Shown: positions 33,129 through 44,290 of the stretch, piece by piece | Numbering within the stretch: position 1 is the stretch's first letter | Layout of the letters: every line of letters starts with the position of its first letter | From: Saccharum officinarum | Lineage: Eukaryota > Streptophyta > Magnoliopsida > Poales > Poaceae | Direction: 5' to 3' | Assembly (NCBI GenBank): GCA_020631735.1 | Contig: CM036221.1 | Span: 13,497,381-13,561,380, forward strand | DNA length: 64,000 nt | Made by a program: the position numbers and the translations under genes | Notes under the pieces: generated by a model | What the model was told of the DNA's origin: nothing | What the model saw: only the letters and a program-made list of their open reading frames with translations | Databases searched by the model: none

Positions 33129-35803
33129 ATGAGCTGCTTTGGGTGTTTCAAGCCTAAGAAGAAGATGCCTCCCCGGAGGCTGGAATCCAGGGAGGTCACG
33201 GTTGTGAAGAAGGCCCCGAGCCAGAATGAAGCGCCTCCCAGGGAATCTGGTAAGGATCATAAGATGCTCCTGTCACTGATTGCAAAGAGAAATAAGGAAT
33301 TAGCATGTTTTGTACTGTTCAAACTGATAGCATAAAATAGGATTATTGGGAGCGATGTCGGCAAACAGATCAAACAATTAAGCAACAAATTAAATACAAT
33401 GCAGCAGTATAAAAATCCAAAATCTGCAATCACCCAATACGTCCTGTTCTTCTGCACATCAATTTTATAGCTGGATACCTGTAGTTAAAGAATGTATACC
33501 GTACCAGGCTCAGTGGTTTCCTGCAGATGCGGTTAGACCTCCAAATACCGACCATTCAGTGTATCTTTGTTTAAGGACGAACCACACCCCTGTGCCACTG
33601 TCTTCCCTCTGGATTATGTATATATATTCCTCTGAACCGAATCCGTGTAGCAATTATAGGCCTTGTTTAGTTCCCCCAAATTCACCCCAAATTCCACTGT
33701 GCAAAAAGAAGATTCCCCATCACATCAAAATGTCGGCACATGCATGGAGTACTAAATGTAGATGAAATCAAAAACTAATTGCACAGTTTTGTTGTACTTT
33801 GCGAGATGAACATTTTGATCCTAATTAATCAATGTTTGGACAATTATTACCAAATAAAAACAAAAAAAGAACAGTGATTCGGCACAGTGTTTTGTTCACC
33901 GAATCGGTGAACTAAACAAGGCCATATTGTGCACTATCTGTTTCCCTGTCAGTGTCACATGTATTTTGGTGTTATGCATACTACTGCAATTCATGTCTAG
34001 TTCTTAACTGTTGTGGATGAAATTGGCTTTCAGTGATATAACATATTCATATACATGCTCTTCAAATTTGTTCAGCAAATGACAAGAAGAATCTGAACAA
34101 CTAAATGAGCAGACAATAGAAATTCATGTCTAATGCAGGTTACCACTCACCTTTGCAGGGTCCGTCAGGCCATCACCAGTCACTTCAAAGCACAAGCACA
34201 AGCCATCATCTGAAACAGCAACAAGCATTGAACCTCCTAAAGGAAGTTGTTCTGTTTCGAAAACCGCAAAAGCATTCACATTCCGTGAGCTAGCCACAGC
34301 TACAAAGAACTTCCGTTCCGACTGCCTCCTTGGAGAAGGGGGCTTTGGCAGGGTATACAAGGGCAAGCTTGAAAATGGACAGGTACACACCACACAGAAA
34401 AACATTCAAACATCCTACGTACACACACTTGCTAATTCATCTACAGTAACCAGTGGCTTACTTGTTTTCGGTTTGCATGAACAGCTTGTTGCTGTCAAGC
34501 AACTAGACCTGAATGGGTATCAAGGCAACAGAGAGTTCCTAGTTGAGGTCCTGATGCTCAGTCTATTGCACCATCCAAACCTAGTCAATTTGGTTGGCTA
34601 TTGCGCAGATGGAGATCAAAGGCTTCTGGTGTATGAGTACATGGCACTTGGTTCACTTGCAGATCACCTGCTTGGTAAGTAGTAGTCTTTTGTCTTCACT
34701 AACACATTCAGATATCACTATATCAGTGCTACATAATTTTATAATATGTTGAACAAGATACTTAAATGTTCAAATTTGAATTACCATTGCAGATAGCACT
34801 CCTGATCAAGTGCCACTGAGTTGGTATCTCAGGATGAAGATAGCTCATGGAACTGCTAAAGGGCTTGAATACCTCCATGAGAAGGCAAACCCACCTGTCA
34901 TTTACCGGGATCTCAAGTCCCCCAACATCCTTCTTGATGAGAAGTACAACCCTAAGCTCTCAGATTTTGGGCTCGCAAAGCTTGGTCCAGTCGGGGGAAA
35001 GACACACATCTCCACTCGGGTGATGGGAACATATGGGTATTGTGCTCCGGAATACATAAGAACAGGCCAGCTAACTGTCAAGACTGACGTGTATAGTTTT
35101 GGAGTTTTCCTACTGGAGTTGATCACAGGAAGAAGAGCGGTAGATACCTCCAGGTCAGCAAATGAACAAATCCTGGTTAACTGGGTACGCACTTCTATTT
35201 TATTACTCCACATATACACTCAGAACTTGCTTGCCCATTGTGTTCATTGCAGTGGTCAGTTATATAATATAGCTGACAACTGCAATGGAACACTTGGAAA
35301 TAAATACTAAAGCCTCAGTTAGGAATTACCCAAAGAAGATTTCTGGCACAAGGTTTTCTGACAAATTCATATATGATCAACAGGTCAAGCCATTGCTGAG
35401 AGACAGGAAGAGGTACAATGAGCTAGTAGACCCTAATCTTAGAGGTGAGTACCCAGAAAAAGACTTGAGCCAAGCTGTGGGTGTGGCAGCAATGTGCCTA
35501 CAAGAGGAAGCCTCAGTCCGGCCTTACATGAGTGATGCTGTTGTGGCACTGGGATTCCTCGCAGAAATGCCTGCTGGCTATAAACACAAATCTGGCCCTA
35601 TACTCCAAATGAAACAAGTTGGAGATCCCTCACTAACTAATAGTGGTAGCGCTAAGCAAGATAAGGATGCATACAATCGTCAAAAGGCTGTAGCTGAGGC
35701 CATTGAGTGGGGCTCACTGAGGCAGAAACAGAAGGCTCAAAGTCCAGAAAAGAAAGCTCAAAGTCAAGGTGCAACATTCCCTCCAGAAGCCAGCAGATTG
35801 TAA
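33129..35803 (+). CDS. Receptor-like cytoplasmic kinase, RLCK VII / PBS1-like
   Basis: Five exons join in phase: 33129-33249, 34159-34382, 34485-34674, 34793-35184 and 35384-35803, giving 448 residues. RLCK VII kinases relay signals from plasma-membrane receptors in immunity and development. Visible features: an N-terminal [12 protein letters not shown] (no Gly2, but two cysteines suited to palmitoylation); a Ser/Lys-rich linker; glycine loop [12 protein letters not shown]; catalytic Lys in [10 protein letters not shown]; catalytic loop [20 protein letters not shown]; activation-loop end [10 protein letters not shown]; and [20 protein letters not shown]. The C-terminal tail (about 90 residues) is Lys/Gln/Ser-rich. 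All key residues are present. Intron 1 (909 bp) contains a MITE. The exon 2 acceptor at 34158 was chosen because it alone keeps phase. The specific PBL member is not assigned. Confidence 0.92.
33659..33923. mobile_element. Tourist/Harbinger-like MITE in kinase intron 1
   Basis: Terminal inverted repeats GGCCTTGTTTAGTTC and GAACTAAACAAGGCC are flanked by ATA on both sides (3-bp target duplication). The interior matches the family found at 16.5-19.0 kb and 41.3 kb. Confidence 0.85.
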
Positions 35804-36834
35804 AAACACCTCTGTTGTGCATTAGGCTACCAACTGACTTGTAACCCTCCAATTTTGTGCAAGCCTTGGGGCCAAATTGTCCCACATAGCTTAGAGTTTG
35901 TAAATGAAGTTTTTCTCTCATAAAGACATAAGGGATCTATAGTATTTGCTGTTAACATATATGTGTTGGATCAGGAAGGAATTCTTATTCCATATTGTAT
36001 ACATTTAGACCAATTTTGGGTCTATGATAATACTGATTAGCCTTGCCCTTCTATCTAACATATGTAGAGGAGAAGGAAAGAGGAGCACAATGAGGTTATA
36101 CTGTTACGCTAGTACTATCTAGCTACAATGGTTCAAAGCGTTAGAAAAAAAAAATCAACTGGGCCGTGTCTCTTCGAATTTCTTTTACTACCAGCTAGAT
36201 TTTTCAAAAGACTTAGAGCCTGTTCGGGAAGGGAGCATTGATCCAGGAGTTTTTATCCTAAACCCCTCAACCCAAGCAGGCCCTGACCTGCAGCATCAAT
36301 ATTAATATTAACACTTTGGTAACGTCCACCGAGGTACTTGAGTCAATAGAACCCTAAAGCTTGAGAGAGTGATCAATTATTTACTATGCAGCAACAATGT
36401 TTAGAAAGAGTCTGTTGTAGCTTCATATAATGATACATCACTGAAAAACTTAAGCTACTCAGACTTCATGTCTTTAAAGCGGTGTGCAATTCTTGATTGT
36501 GTTATCAGAATATTCTGGTCAGTAGCTGTATTCTATTTTTTCATTGTCATGTTTTCTCCACCAAAAGAGAGATTCATACTATTTTGACTATTTTTCACGA
36601 ACGTGCCGGAGAGATGTGTATCATATATTATCGTGGCTATCAATGTAAACTTAATTTGAAAACCAGTTATGGGATAAAATCCTGAATATCAAATTCACCA
36701 CCTCAACTAATTTGTGCCGATGTTATTATTCATCAAAATGGAGAAGCAACTAAAATATTCTTGATGTAAAGATTCCTTATAAAAGCAATGCCTCTATTCT
36801 GCACTTTTTGAAACATTTATATTACTTTCTCGTC
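35804..36834. other. Kinase 3' UTR and intergenic DNA
   Basis: The first about 150 bp are probably the kinase 3' UTR. The rest is AT-rich and has no gene or repeat I can support. Confidence 0.5.
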
Positions 36835-37229
36835 TATCTTTCATTGCCTTGGTGTGCTGGCAACTATGGAAAGCAAGAAATGCGGCAATCTTCAGACAGG
36901 AATTCCTGAATGCTAACCAGATCCTTGCATCCTGCATGGCCACCGCTGAGCAATGGCGTGCAAGGCTCAAGACATCAAAGAAACATATTGCTGATGCATG
37001 GTGTCACATCTTTGAAATGGCGAGACAGGGCCAAGGATGAAGCTAACGACCCCTCTATTCTTCTTCTTGCCTCACTGAACTCTGTCAGACCTATTGACAT
37101 CTTGTATTGGTCAACGTCTATGTGACCATGTAAACTACTGTACAAAATCAAACTTGGGGTCATTTATGGGCCAAGCTAATAAAAATATCAGGTGGGGAGC
37201 GCCTCCCCCCCGTTGAATCTCAAAAAAAA
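36835..37229 (+). mobile_element. 5'-truncated LINE 3' end
   Basis: A 63-residue frame ending at 37040 (VCWQLWKARNAAIFRQ) matches the C-terminal part of plant LINE ORF2 after the zf-RVT region. It is followed by a 3' UTR ending CAGGTGGGGAGCGCCTCCCC and an A-tract (37217-37229), the usual tail of grass LINEs. 5' truncation is typical of target-primed insertion. Confidence 0.75.
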
Positions 37230-37494
37230 AAAGTATGATAAAATGCAACTGACCAAGATTGCATAGGTCACAGAGTCATATCAAAAAACTTTATTGATTG
37301 AAAAATAGAACCACTGCAAGCAGCAAGTACAAGGAGGCGAACTTTATTTGATGTATGTTTGCAGTTATACAGAAGCATGAGAATGCTAGCATAGCACCGA
37401 ATCAACTGTTGAACCACAGGGGTGATTTGCTAAGTATCTAAATCTCGCTCACCTCCTCCAGTTAACAATATGCAATGGTATCTGGCTTGCAAAA

Positions 37495-37706
37495 TAGAAA
37501 TTTCAGTCCTCTTTCAAGAGCTCACGGCCAATAATCATTCTTCTTACCTCACTAGTACCAGCACCAATCTCAAACAATTTTGCATCTCTCAGGAGACAAC
37601 TAGAAATTTCAGTCCTCTTTGAAGAGCTCACGGCCAATTATCATTCTTCTTACCTCACTAGTACCAGCACCAATCTCAAACAATTTTGCATCTCTCAGGA
37701 GACGAC
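37495..37706. repeat. 106-bp tandem duplication of the IVD last exon
   Basis: TAGAAATTTCAGTCCTCTTT ... CTCTCAGGAGAC occurs twice in direct repeat at an offset of 106 bp, with two substitutions. The proximal copy holds the real stop codon and last 32 codons of IVD; the distal copy (37495-37600) repeats that coding end in the 3' UTR. Confidence 0.9.
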
Positions 37707-40700
37707 CAGTTGGGTACTCATTTATGTACCCATTTCCACCAAGACACTGGATTGCCTGCCATAGTGAAAGAGTTACGAAGAGTTAGGGGAACATATAAAA
37801 ATGGTGCATACTACAAATTATTAGTTCAAAGTAAAAAAAAACATGTTATGGTTTATGATATGTTTTTATTGGAAGAGATTGATTCCGAAATAAGCATTTA
37901 TTAGACAAGGACAAATAGAGCCTTATGATAACTGTAACACGAATGCAAAATTTCCTAGGTCAACTATTATTTTCCCAGGGGAGCAAAACAGAACGGGTGC
38001 CTGCTGTTTAGTTGCATCCTTGGGAATTCATGAGAAAACAACACAGCAATATGGGTTAACGCAATTTACAATAAACCGAAGAGAAGGTTTTTACCTGAAG
38101 CGCAACTTGGGTTGCATTTTCAGCAGCAAAGAGAATTACTCCTGCACAATCCTGATTAAAAAGATATATATGAGATGAAGATGGAGAGAGTTTACCATAA
38201 TATACATCAAACTAGTCGTTTATTTGCCTTTGACAGCAGAACTACATGCAGGTAATGCGAAAACAGAACTCGAGAGGAACATCAATGATATCTCATAAAC
38301 TTATAAGGGTACCTTGCGGTCAACTTTGCCATTATCGCAGTCCCTAGCAACCGAGTATACAAATGATCTGATGGAAAATTGAAACTGTAGTGATAACATG
38401 TTTAAACTTGTAAGGAAAAAATATTGAGCAAGATCCTACCTTGATGACTGCAATGAGGTGTACATATCAGCCATTTTCCCCTGCATTACAAGCATACTCT
38501 TTATCGTCAGTGCCATGTCTATACTAATAAATTATTGCACCATGAAGAACGAGAAAACAGAACACATATGACAGCTACAAGGATTTACCTGTATGAACTG
38601 AAATTCACCAATTGGACGGCCAAATTGCTCCCTCTGGCGAACATATGGAAGTACAACATCAAGGCATGCCTGCATAAGGCCAATAGGACCCCCAGCTAAT
38701 ACAAGCCTTTCCAGATCAAGCCCTGACATCATGACATAAACACCTGCCACAAGAAAAGGCATAGAGATCGAAGGTGACCATCTAGTTGAAGAACTAGTTT
38801 TATATGAGGTTTAGAAAATCATAGAATAAAAACCTGGCAAAAGAGAAGGCATAGAGATTAAAGGTGGGCACCTAGTTAAAGAACTATTCCCAGTTCCACA
38901 GGGAGTTTAGAAACTACTTCTGGATGATAATAAGATAGAATTATTGCAGTTTCCCCATGTGCAGAATATCTTTGCCGTCAGATTTAGATGCTATAGTTCC
39001 AATCTCTACGCCATGTACCGCACAGGCAACTAACTATGAACAACAAAGCTTCAAAGGAATGAGCTTCAAAACAGCCAGGAGATAATACCTTTGCCTTCTT
39101 CACCGAGGACATTTTCGCGTGGCACAAAGCAGTTCTCAAAAACAAGCTCACATCTGCAGATTAGATGCTGTTAAGTTGGGCCCGAGTTCACCATTTTTTT
39201 ATAATTATCATGAGCAAGTAGAAACATCATACGTGTCGCTTCCTCTCATGCCAAGTTTGTCCAACTTCTGAGCAGTACTGAACCTGTAGTCGTAAACAAG
39301 GACCCTCAGTAACATGATCAGAAAGCTGTAGAAATATATGCATTCATGTTCAATCATGTCCAAAATGGAGTGGTTCTGTACCCGGCCATCCCTTTCTCGA
39401 TTATGAATGCAGTTATTCCTTTTGATCCTGCAGCTAGATCTGTTTTTGCATAAACAACCTGTAAAATCCCAAACATGGATGAATTAGCAGGGTACTATGG
39501 CTGCAAAGAGAAACAAGACATCGTAGCTCCTCTTGAGTAAAGGAATCGCAGTGAAGCACCAATGAATCATACGAAACTAGAAGAGATAAAAACTGGTGAA
39601 ACAGACACCAATGAATCATACGAAACTAGCAGAGATAAAAACTGGTGAAACAGACATGAGTGCAGAAAGCAGAGGGGAATGAATGTAAGAAGAGCCCCCT
39701 GGCAGGGAAATACCAGTGTCTGAGCAGACGGCCCATTGGTGCACCACATCTTATTCCCATTAAGGACATAGCCACCGTCCACTTTCTCAGCTTTGCACTT
39801 CATACTGACGACATCAGAGCCAGCTGAAATTACATTTCAGCAACGGGTCAGAAGGGACCTTAAATTAAAACTGGAAGGAGAGAACCGCAACGGGAATGGA
39901 ATGGTACTGACAGTTGGGTTCACTCATCGCCAGTGCCCCGATATGCTCCCCACTGATCAGCTTCAGAGAGAAGGCAAAAACGCATGAATATAACCCATCA
40001 TGAGAAAAAAAAAAAACATTCGAAATTCTAGCAGTGAGCATCTTTATCCTAAAGAAAATTAGTGTCCTTATGAAATATCAAGCATCATGATAGTGCAAAG
40101 CAAATCAGGGAAAGCACAGCACCTTGGGCAGATACTTGAGCTTCTGCTCGGGGTTGCCGTGCCGGACCTGCAAACGGAACACACAAGTAGCATTACGCAT
40201 GGGTTACCCATGATGGGTAAGTAACCAACGAACTGATTTGGTTAACGCGGCGTGCCACGGCAAGCCTGCCATAAATAATCAGAGCAGCAGCCAGCAGGGG
40301 CAGCTAACGACTCACGAGCTGGTTGATGCAGAGGTTGGAGTGCGCGCCGTAGGAGAGGCCGACGGCGCCGGAGGCCCTGGTGATCTCCTCCATGGCGATG
40401 CAGTGGTACATGTAGCCGAGGCCCATCCCGCCGTACTCCTCGGGGGCCGTGAGGCCGTGGAGGTTGAAGTCCCCCATGAGCCTCCACAGGTCCACCTCCC
40501 GCGGGAAGTGGTTGGAGGCGTCGATCGCCGCGGCGTGCGGCGCGATGGCCTCCTGCGCGAACTTGCGCACGCTCTCCTTGAACTGCCAGCGGGGCGGGTG
40601 GGCGGGCAGGTGAGGAATTGAGTCGATCAGGCAACGGGCGAGGCGCAATGGCGGTGGAAAGGGAAGAGAGCGAGGGAGGGAGCGAGCGCATGACGCACCT

Positions 40701-40815
40701 GCACCTGCGTGTCGTCGAAGAGGAGCGAGGACGAGGCGAAGAGCCGCGCCGCGCCGCCGCCGCCGGAGACCGCGGGCGCCGCGCGGCGGAGGAGCGCCGG
40801 GAGCCACCGCTGCAT
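37609..40815 (-). CDS. IVD: Isovaleryl-CoA dehydrogenase, mitochondrial
   Basis: IVD oxidises isovaleryl-CoA to 3-methylcrotonyl-CoA in leucine breakdown, uses FAD and passes electrons to ETF in mitochondria. Thirteen exons join in phase: 40815-40699, 40582-40316, 40167-40123, 39960-39912, 39823-39714, 39458-39382, 39283-39233, 39153-39089, 38743-38589, 38480-38440, 38367-38313, 38151-38095, 37755-37609. The product is 411 residues, the usual plant IVD length. The N-terminus ([14 protein letters not shown]) is a mitochondrial presequence. Acyl-CoA dehydrogenase motifs include [26 protein letters not shown], the catalytic Glu in [25 protein letters not shown] and QCLGGNGY. It ends [13 protein letters not shown]. 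The start is the ATG at 40815; an upstream in-frame extension lacks presequence character. Confidence 0.95.
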
Positions 40816-41275
40816 CGTCGGTCGGGGCGGAGCGGAGCGCGGCACGTAACCAAAGCAAAGCAAACCACCGTCTGGTTCGGAGTACTACTGTACTACCCCA
40901 CTTTTAGTATGCGGGGGGAGGGGTAGTGTCGTGTAAATGGTGGGTAAACCTGTAGCGTCCGTCTCGTCTTCCTTCCCCCGCCCTCCTCTGGGGATGGAGG
41001 CGGCGGCGCAGTGATGGGGTTCGGGATCGGGTAGGTTGGGTGGGAGCACGGGGCATCGGACCGGATGAGGGATGGGATGGCATCGAGCTGTTGCTGTTAT
41101 CCGCAGGATGAGTGACAGAGTGCAGATGGGAGATGAGACGGATCGCCACGCCACGGCACCAACTCCTCCGTGTTTTATTTTATTTTTTCCTCTTTTGATT
41201 TTGATTGCCTTTGCCTAATGTCTATCCACGTCTCTCTCCGTATTTGAACAGCGGCAACATGTTTGCTATAGTCAG
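40816..41275 (-). other. IVD upstream region
   Basis: GC-rich 5' flank of the IVD gene, presumably promoter and 5' UTR. I see no distinct TATA box. Frames here (40885-41154) are not supported. Confidence 0.4.
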
Positions 41276-41514
41276 GGCTGGTTTAGTTATCAAATTCTGT
41301 AAAATTGTTCGAGATTCTCCATCACATTAAATTTCTAGACGTATGCATGAAACATTAAATATAGATAAAAATAAAACTAATTACACAGTTTAGACGAAAT
41401 TCACGAGACGAATCTTTTAAGCCTAATTAAACCATAATTTGACACTAATTGCTAAATAACAACGAAAGTGCTATACTACCATTTCCCAAAAAATTTCACA
41501 AACTAAACAAGGCC
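41276..41514. mobile_element. Tourist/Harbinger-like MITE
   Basis: GGCTGGTTTAGTTA at the left and AACTAAACAAGGCC at the right, with the shared interior blocks (ATGCATGAAACATTAAATATAG, GCCTAATTAAACC, ACAACGAAAGTGCTA). Confidence 0.75.
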
Positions 41515-41703
41515 TTAGCACAACACAAGCTAGCACGTATTTATTCACTATATATAGTACGTCTCAACTTAAGTAACTTTTATACTCTCAAAAAAAAACT
41601 TAAGTAACTTTCAGCTTTCACATCTCTCCGTTTTGCAGTGACAACATGCTTGTTAGTTGGCAGTTGACAGCTGGCACAGCGCCAACCTTAAAACACTGGA
41701 TAA

Positions 41704-41968
41704 TACTCACTTCGTCCCAAATTAAATAATTTCTACAGTTGTTCTGACTCAAATCTTTTTAACTAATTTTACTAAATTTGTAGATAAAGAATATTTTCGT
41801 ACCAAATTAATATCACTAGATATTTTATGAAATATATTTTCATAATACATTTATCTGGTGCCATAGATGTTTTTGTATGTTCCTATAAAATTTATCAAAC
41901 TTAAAGTAGTTTGACTTATTATGATTTTAAAATTTTATTTACTTTAGGATGGAGCAACCGAGGGAGTA
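41704..41968. mobile_element. Stowaway MITE
   Basis: TACTCACTTCGTCCCAAATT at the left and GGAGCAACCGAGGGAGTA at the right are the CTCCCTCCGT-type Stowaway ends with TA borders. Confidence 0.75.
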
Positions 41969-42184
41969 CTATGGTTAAATGTAAGTAAGTAGTTGTAATT
42001 GCCACAATAATAAGATCGTTTAGATAACTGCATTTAGGCCCGTTTGGCCGTCTAGAGCAGCTTCAGCTCTAGCTTCTGCTAAAGGCCTACCAAACAGTCG
42101 TACGAGAAACAGCTCCTTGTAAAAAGCCGTAGGAACTGAAGTCATTTTCTTAATGAGGAACTAGGCCACGAAAACATGGTTTCA

Positions 42185-42413
42185 GGGCGTGTTTAGTTCA
42201 GAGGTCGTAAAGTTTTTAGAGTACTGTAGCACATATGTAACTATAGCAATTAGTGTCCAATCATAGATTAATTGGGCTTAAAAGATTCGTCTCGCAAAAT
42301 ACATGCAAACTGTGCAATTAGTTATTTTTTATCTATATTTAATGCTCCACGTATATCTCCAAACATTTGATAGGATATGGTGTAAAGTTTTTGAGTGGGA
42401 ACTAAACACCCCC
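42185..42413. mobile_element. Tourist/Harbinger-like MITE (reverse orientation)
   Basis: Ends GGGCGTGTTTAGTTC and GAACTAAACACCCCC are flanked by TCA on both sides. The interior has the reverse-complement blocks (GGGCTTAAAAGATTCGTCTCG, AACTGTGCAATTAG). Confidence 0.85.
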
Positions 42414-42575
42414 TCAGTCGACTTTTCCTTATAAATTTGGCAGAAATTCTAATAAAGCTACCACTAAAGTCGTTCTTGTGAAACGTTTTTCTAAACGGCT
42501 TTAACTCTGTGACAGATATGAAGAGCCGGAGTTGGAACCTGCCAGATTGGTTGATTGTACAAGGCTAGGGCTAAG

Positions 42576-42805
42576 GGGGTGTTTGGTTTGGGGTGTTAAA
42601 GTTTAACAAACACTGTAGCATTTTCGTCTTATTTGATAAAAAGTTTCCGATCTTGGACTAATTAGGCTTAATAGATTCGTCTCGTAAATTACTCCAAATC
42701 TGTGTCGACATGCATGCAATTAGTCTACATTTAGTACTCCATGCATTTGAGGGAACATTGATATGATGGGAGTTAAACTTTAACAAAACCTAACCAAACA
42801 CGCCC
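42576..42805. mobile_element. Tourist/Harbinger-like MITE
   Basis: Ends GGGGGTGTTTGGTTT and AACCAAACACGCCC are flanked by TAA on both sides. The interior carries GGACTAATTAGGCTTAATAG and AGATTCGTCTCGTAAATTA blocks. Confidence 0.85.
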
Positions 42806-43504
42806 TAAGCTCATGGAACGCAGTTTGATTGCAGACAAAAGGCTGAGCTTGTCCCAAGTCCAAAATTTACAGCTACGCTAAACAAGCCCTTAACAGAGAG
42901 CTTATAGGAAGGAGCTATACGCACACTCTTCTACTAAACAAAAGTTGTAACGGAACCCGTTCCAAATTCCAGAGTAGGACGGAGAGTACAGTTCGCTTTT
43001 CGCTACTTGCGTTCCCACAAAGGCACACATCACTGTGCTGCCCATGCCACTTTCCTGTCCTCTTCTGTGGCCTGCCTGGCTGGCTGTTGATTTTTTTTTT
43101 TTTTTGAGAAAGCCTGCCTGGCTGTGGATTTTTTTTTTTTGGATGAGATTTATGATCAGGCAATCATGTCGTCACAACAGAATGGGCCGACAAGCTCTCT
43201 CCTTATTGGGCTGAGTGCCTGGGACCCAAGCGAGGACGGCCCAAAAGAGAAGCACGTAGCGTTGTGGATGAATACGGCCTAGGAGGAGTTGGACGAGGCG
43301 GCCTGACACTACGGTTTCCGTGTGAGCAGATTGGGCCCTTCTATCAGATCCGTCTTTTTTTCTTCTGCGTTCGCAATTTCCCAAGTAAAGTTTTCGTTTT
43401 GCTTATTTGCAAGCCAATGGATCCCATTGTGACCCAAGATTTGAGATCGCCACCGCTGGATGCTAATTAGTCCCCGTCAACCTCGGACTTTCGGATGCTA
43501 ATTA
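42806..43504. other. Intergenic stretch
   Basis: It contains two poly-T tracts (about 43090-43104 and 43131-43140) separated by a repeated GCCTGCCTGGCTG phrase. No gene is visible. Confidence 0.4.
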
Positions 43505-43790
43505 GAAGGATTAAATATGAGTTAATTATAAAACTAATTGCACAGATGGAGACTAATTTACGAGACAAATCTATTAAGCCTAATTAATCTATCATTAGCA
43601 CATGTTTACTGTAACACCACATTGTCAAATCATGGACTAATTAGGTTTAATAGATTCGTCTCACAAATTAGTCTCCATTTATGTAATTAGTTTTGTAATT
43701 AATATGTTTAATACTTCAAATTATTATCCAAACATCCGATGTGACAGAGACTAAAGTTTAGTCCGGGGTATCCAAACACCCCAACCATGA
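43505..43790. mobile_element. Foldback MITE (long inverted repeat)
   Basis: The left arm (about 43507-43588) and right arm (about 43632-43714) are complementary over roughly 80 bp with few mismatches, around a loop of about 45 bp. The right edge ends GGTATCCAAACACCCC, a grass MITE terminus. Confidence 0.7.
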
Positions 43791-43929
43791 TGAGGTTTGA
43801 GCGATGTGGTGGAGCAAATGTCTCTCGTACCCTAAAGCTACTTTTGAGAGATCTCCTGTAACTGCTTATAGGAGAGAAGAAATAGGAGATCAGGTAGAGA
43901 TGCTCTTATATAGTCATCGTTCACCTTTG

Positions 43930-44290
43930 TTTAGGGATTAGGCTGTTTAGATGGTAATTAAATGGGTTAAATGGTCTAAACAGTTTTATATAGTAGCACT
44001 AAAATATACATATTTATGTATACAAAAATCAAACAAGCTAGAAAAATATACATATTTACGTATATAAAAAGTAAATGTTCTATTAAACATTTTAAAAAAT
44101 ACTAATGCCGCCACCTCTTATTTTAATGATGTTAATTAGCAATGCGGTAGCTATAATCTTTCTAATGACTAAATGGTAAATATGTTACATTCATTTAATC
44201 ATGTTAATTAATTCAATTATGCTTAGACCATTTAGACGGTTTTTAACTTTTAAATGGTCCAACCATTTATGGCCTAAATGATACGGTCGG
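43930..44290. mobile_element. AT-rich MITE-like segment
   Basis: TTAAATGGTCTAAACAG near the left and CTTAGACCATTTAGACGG near the right are opposed. AAATATACATATTTA occurs twice between them. Superfamily undetermined. Confidence 0.4.
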
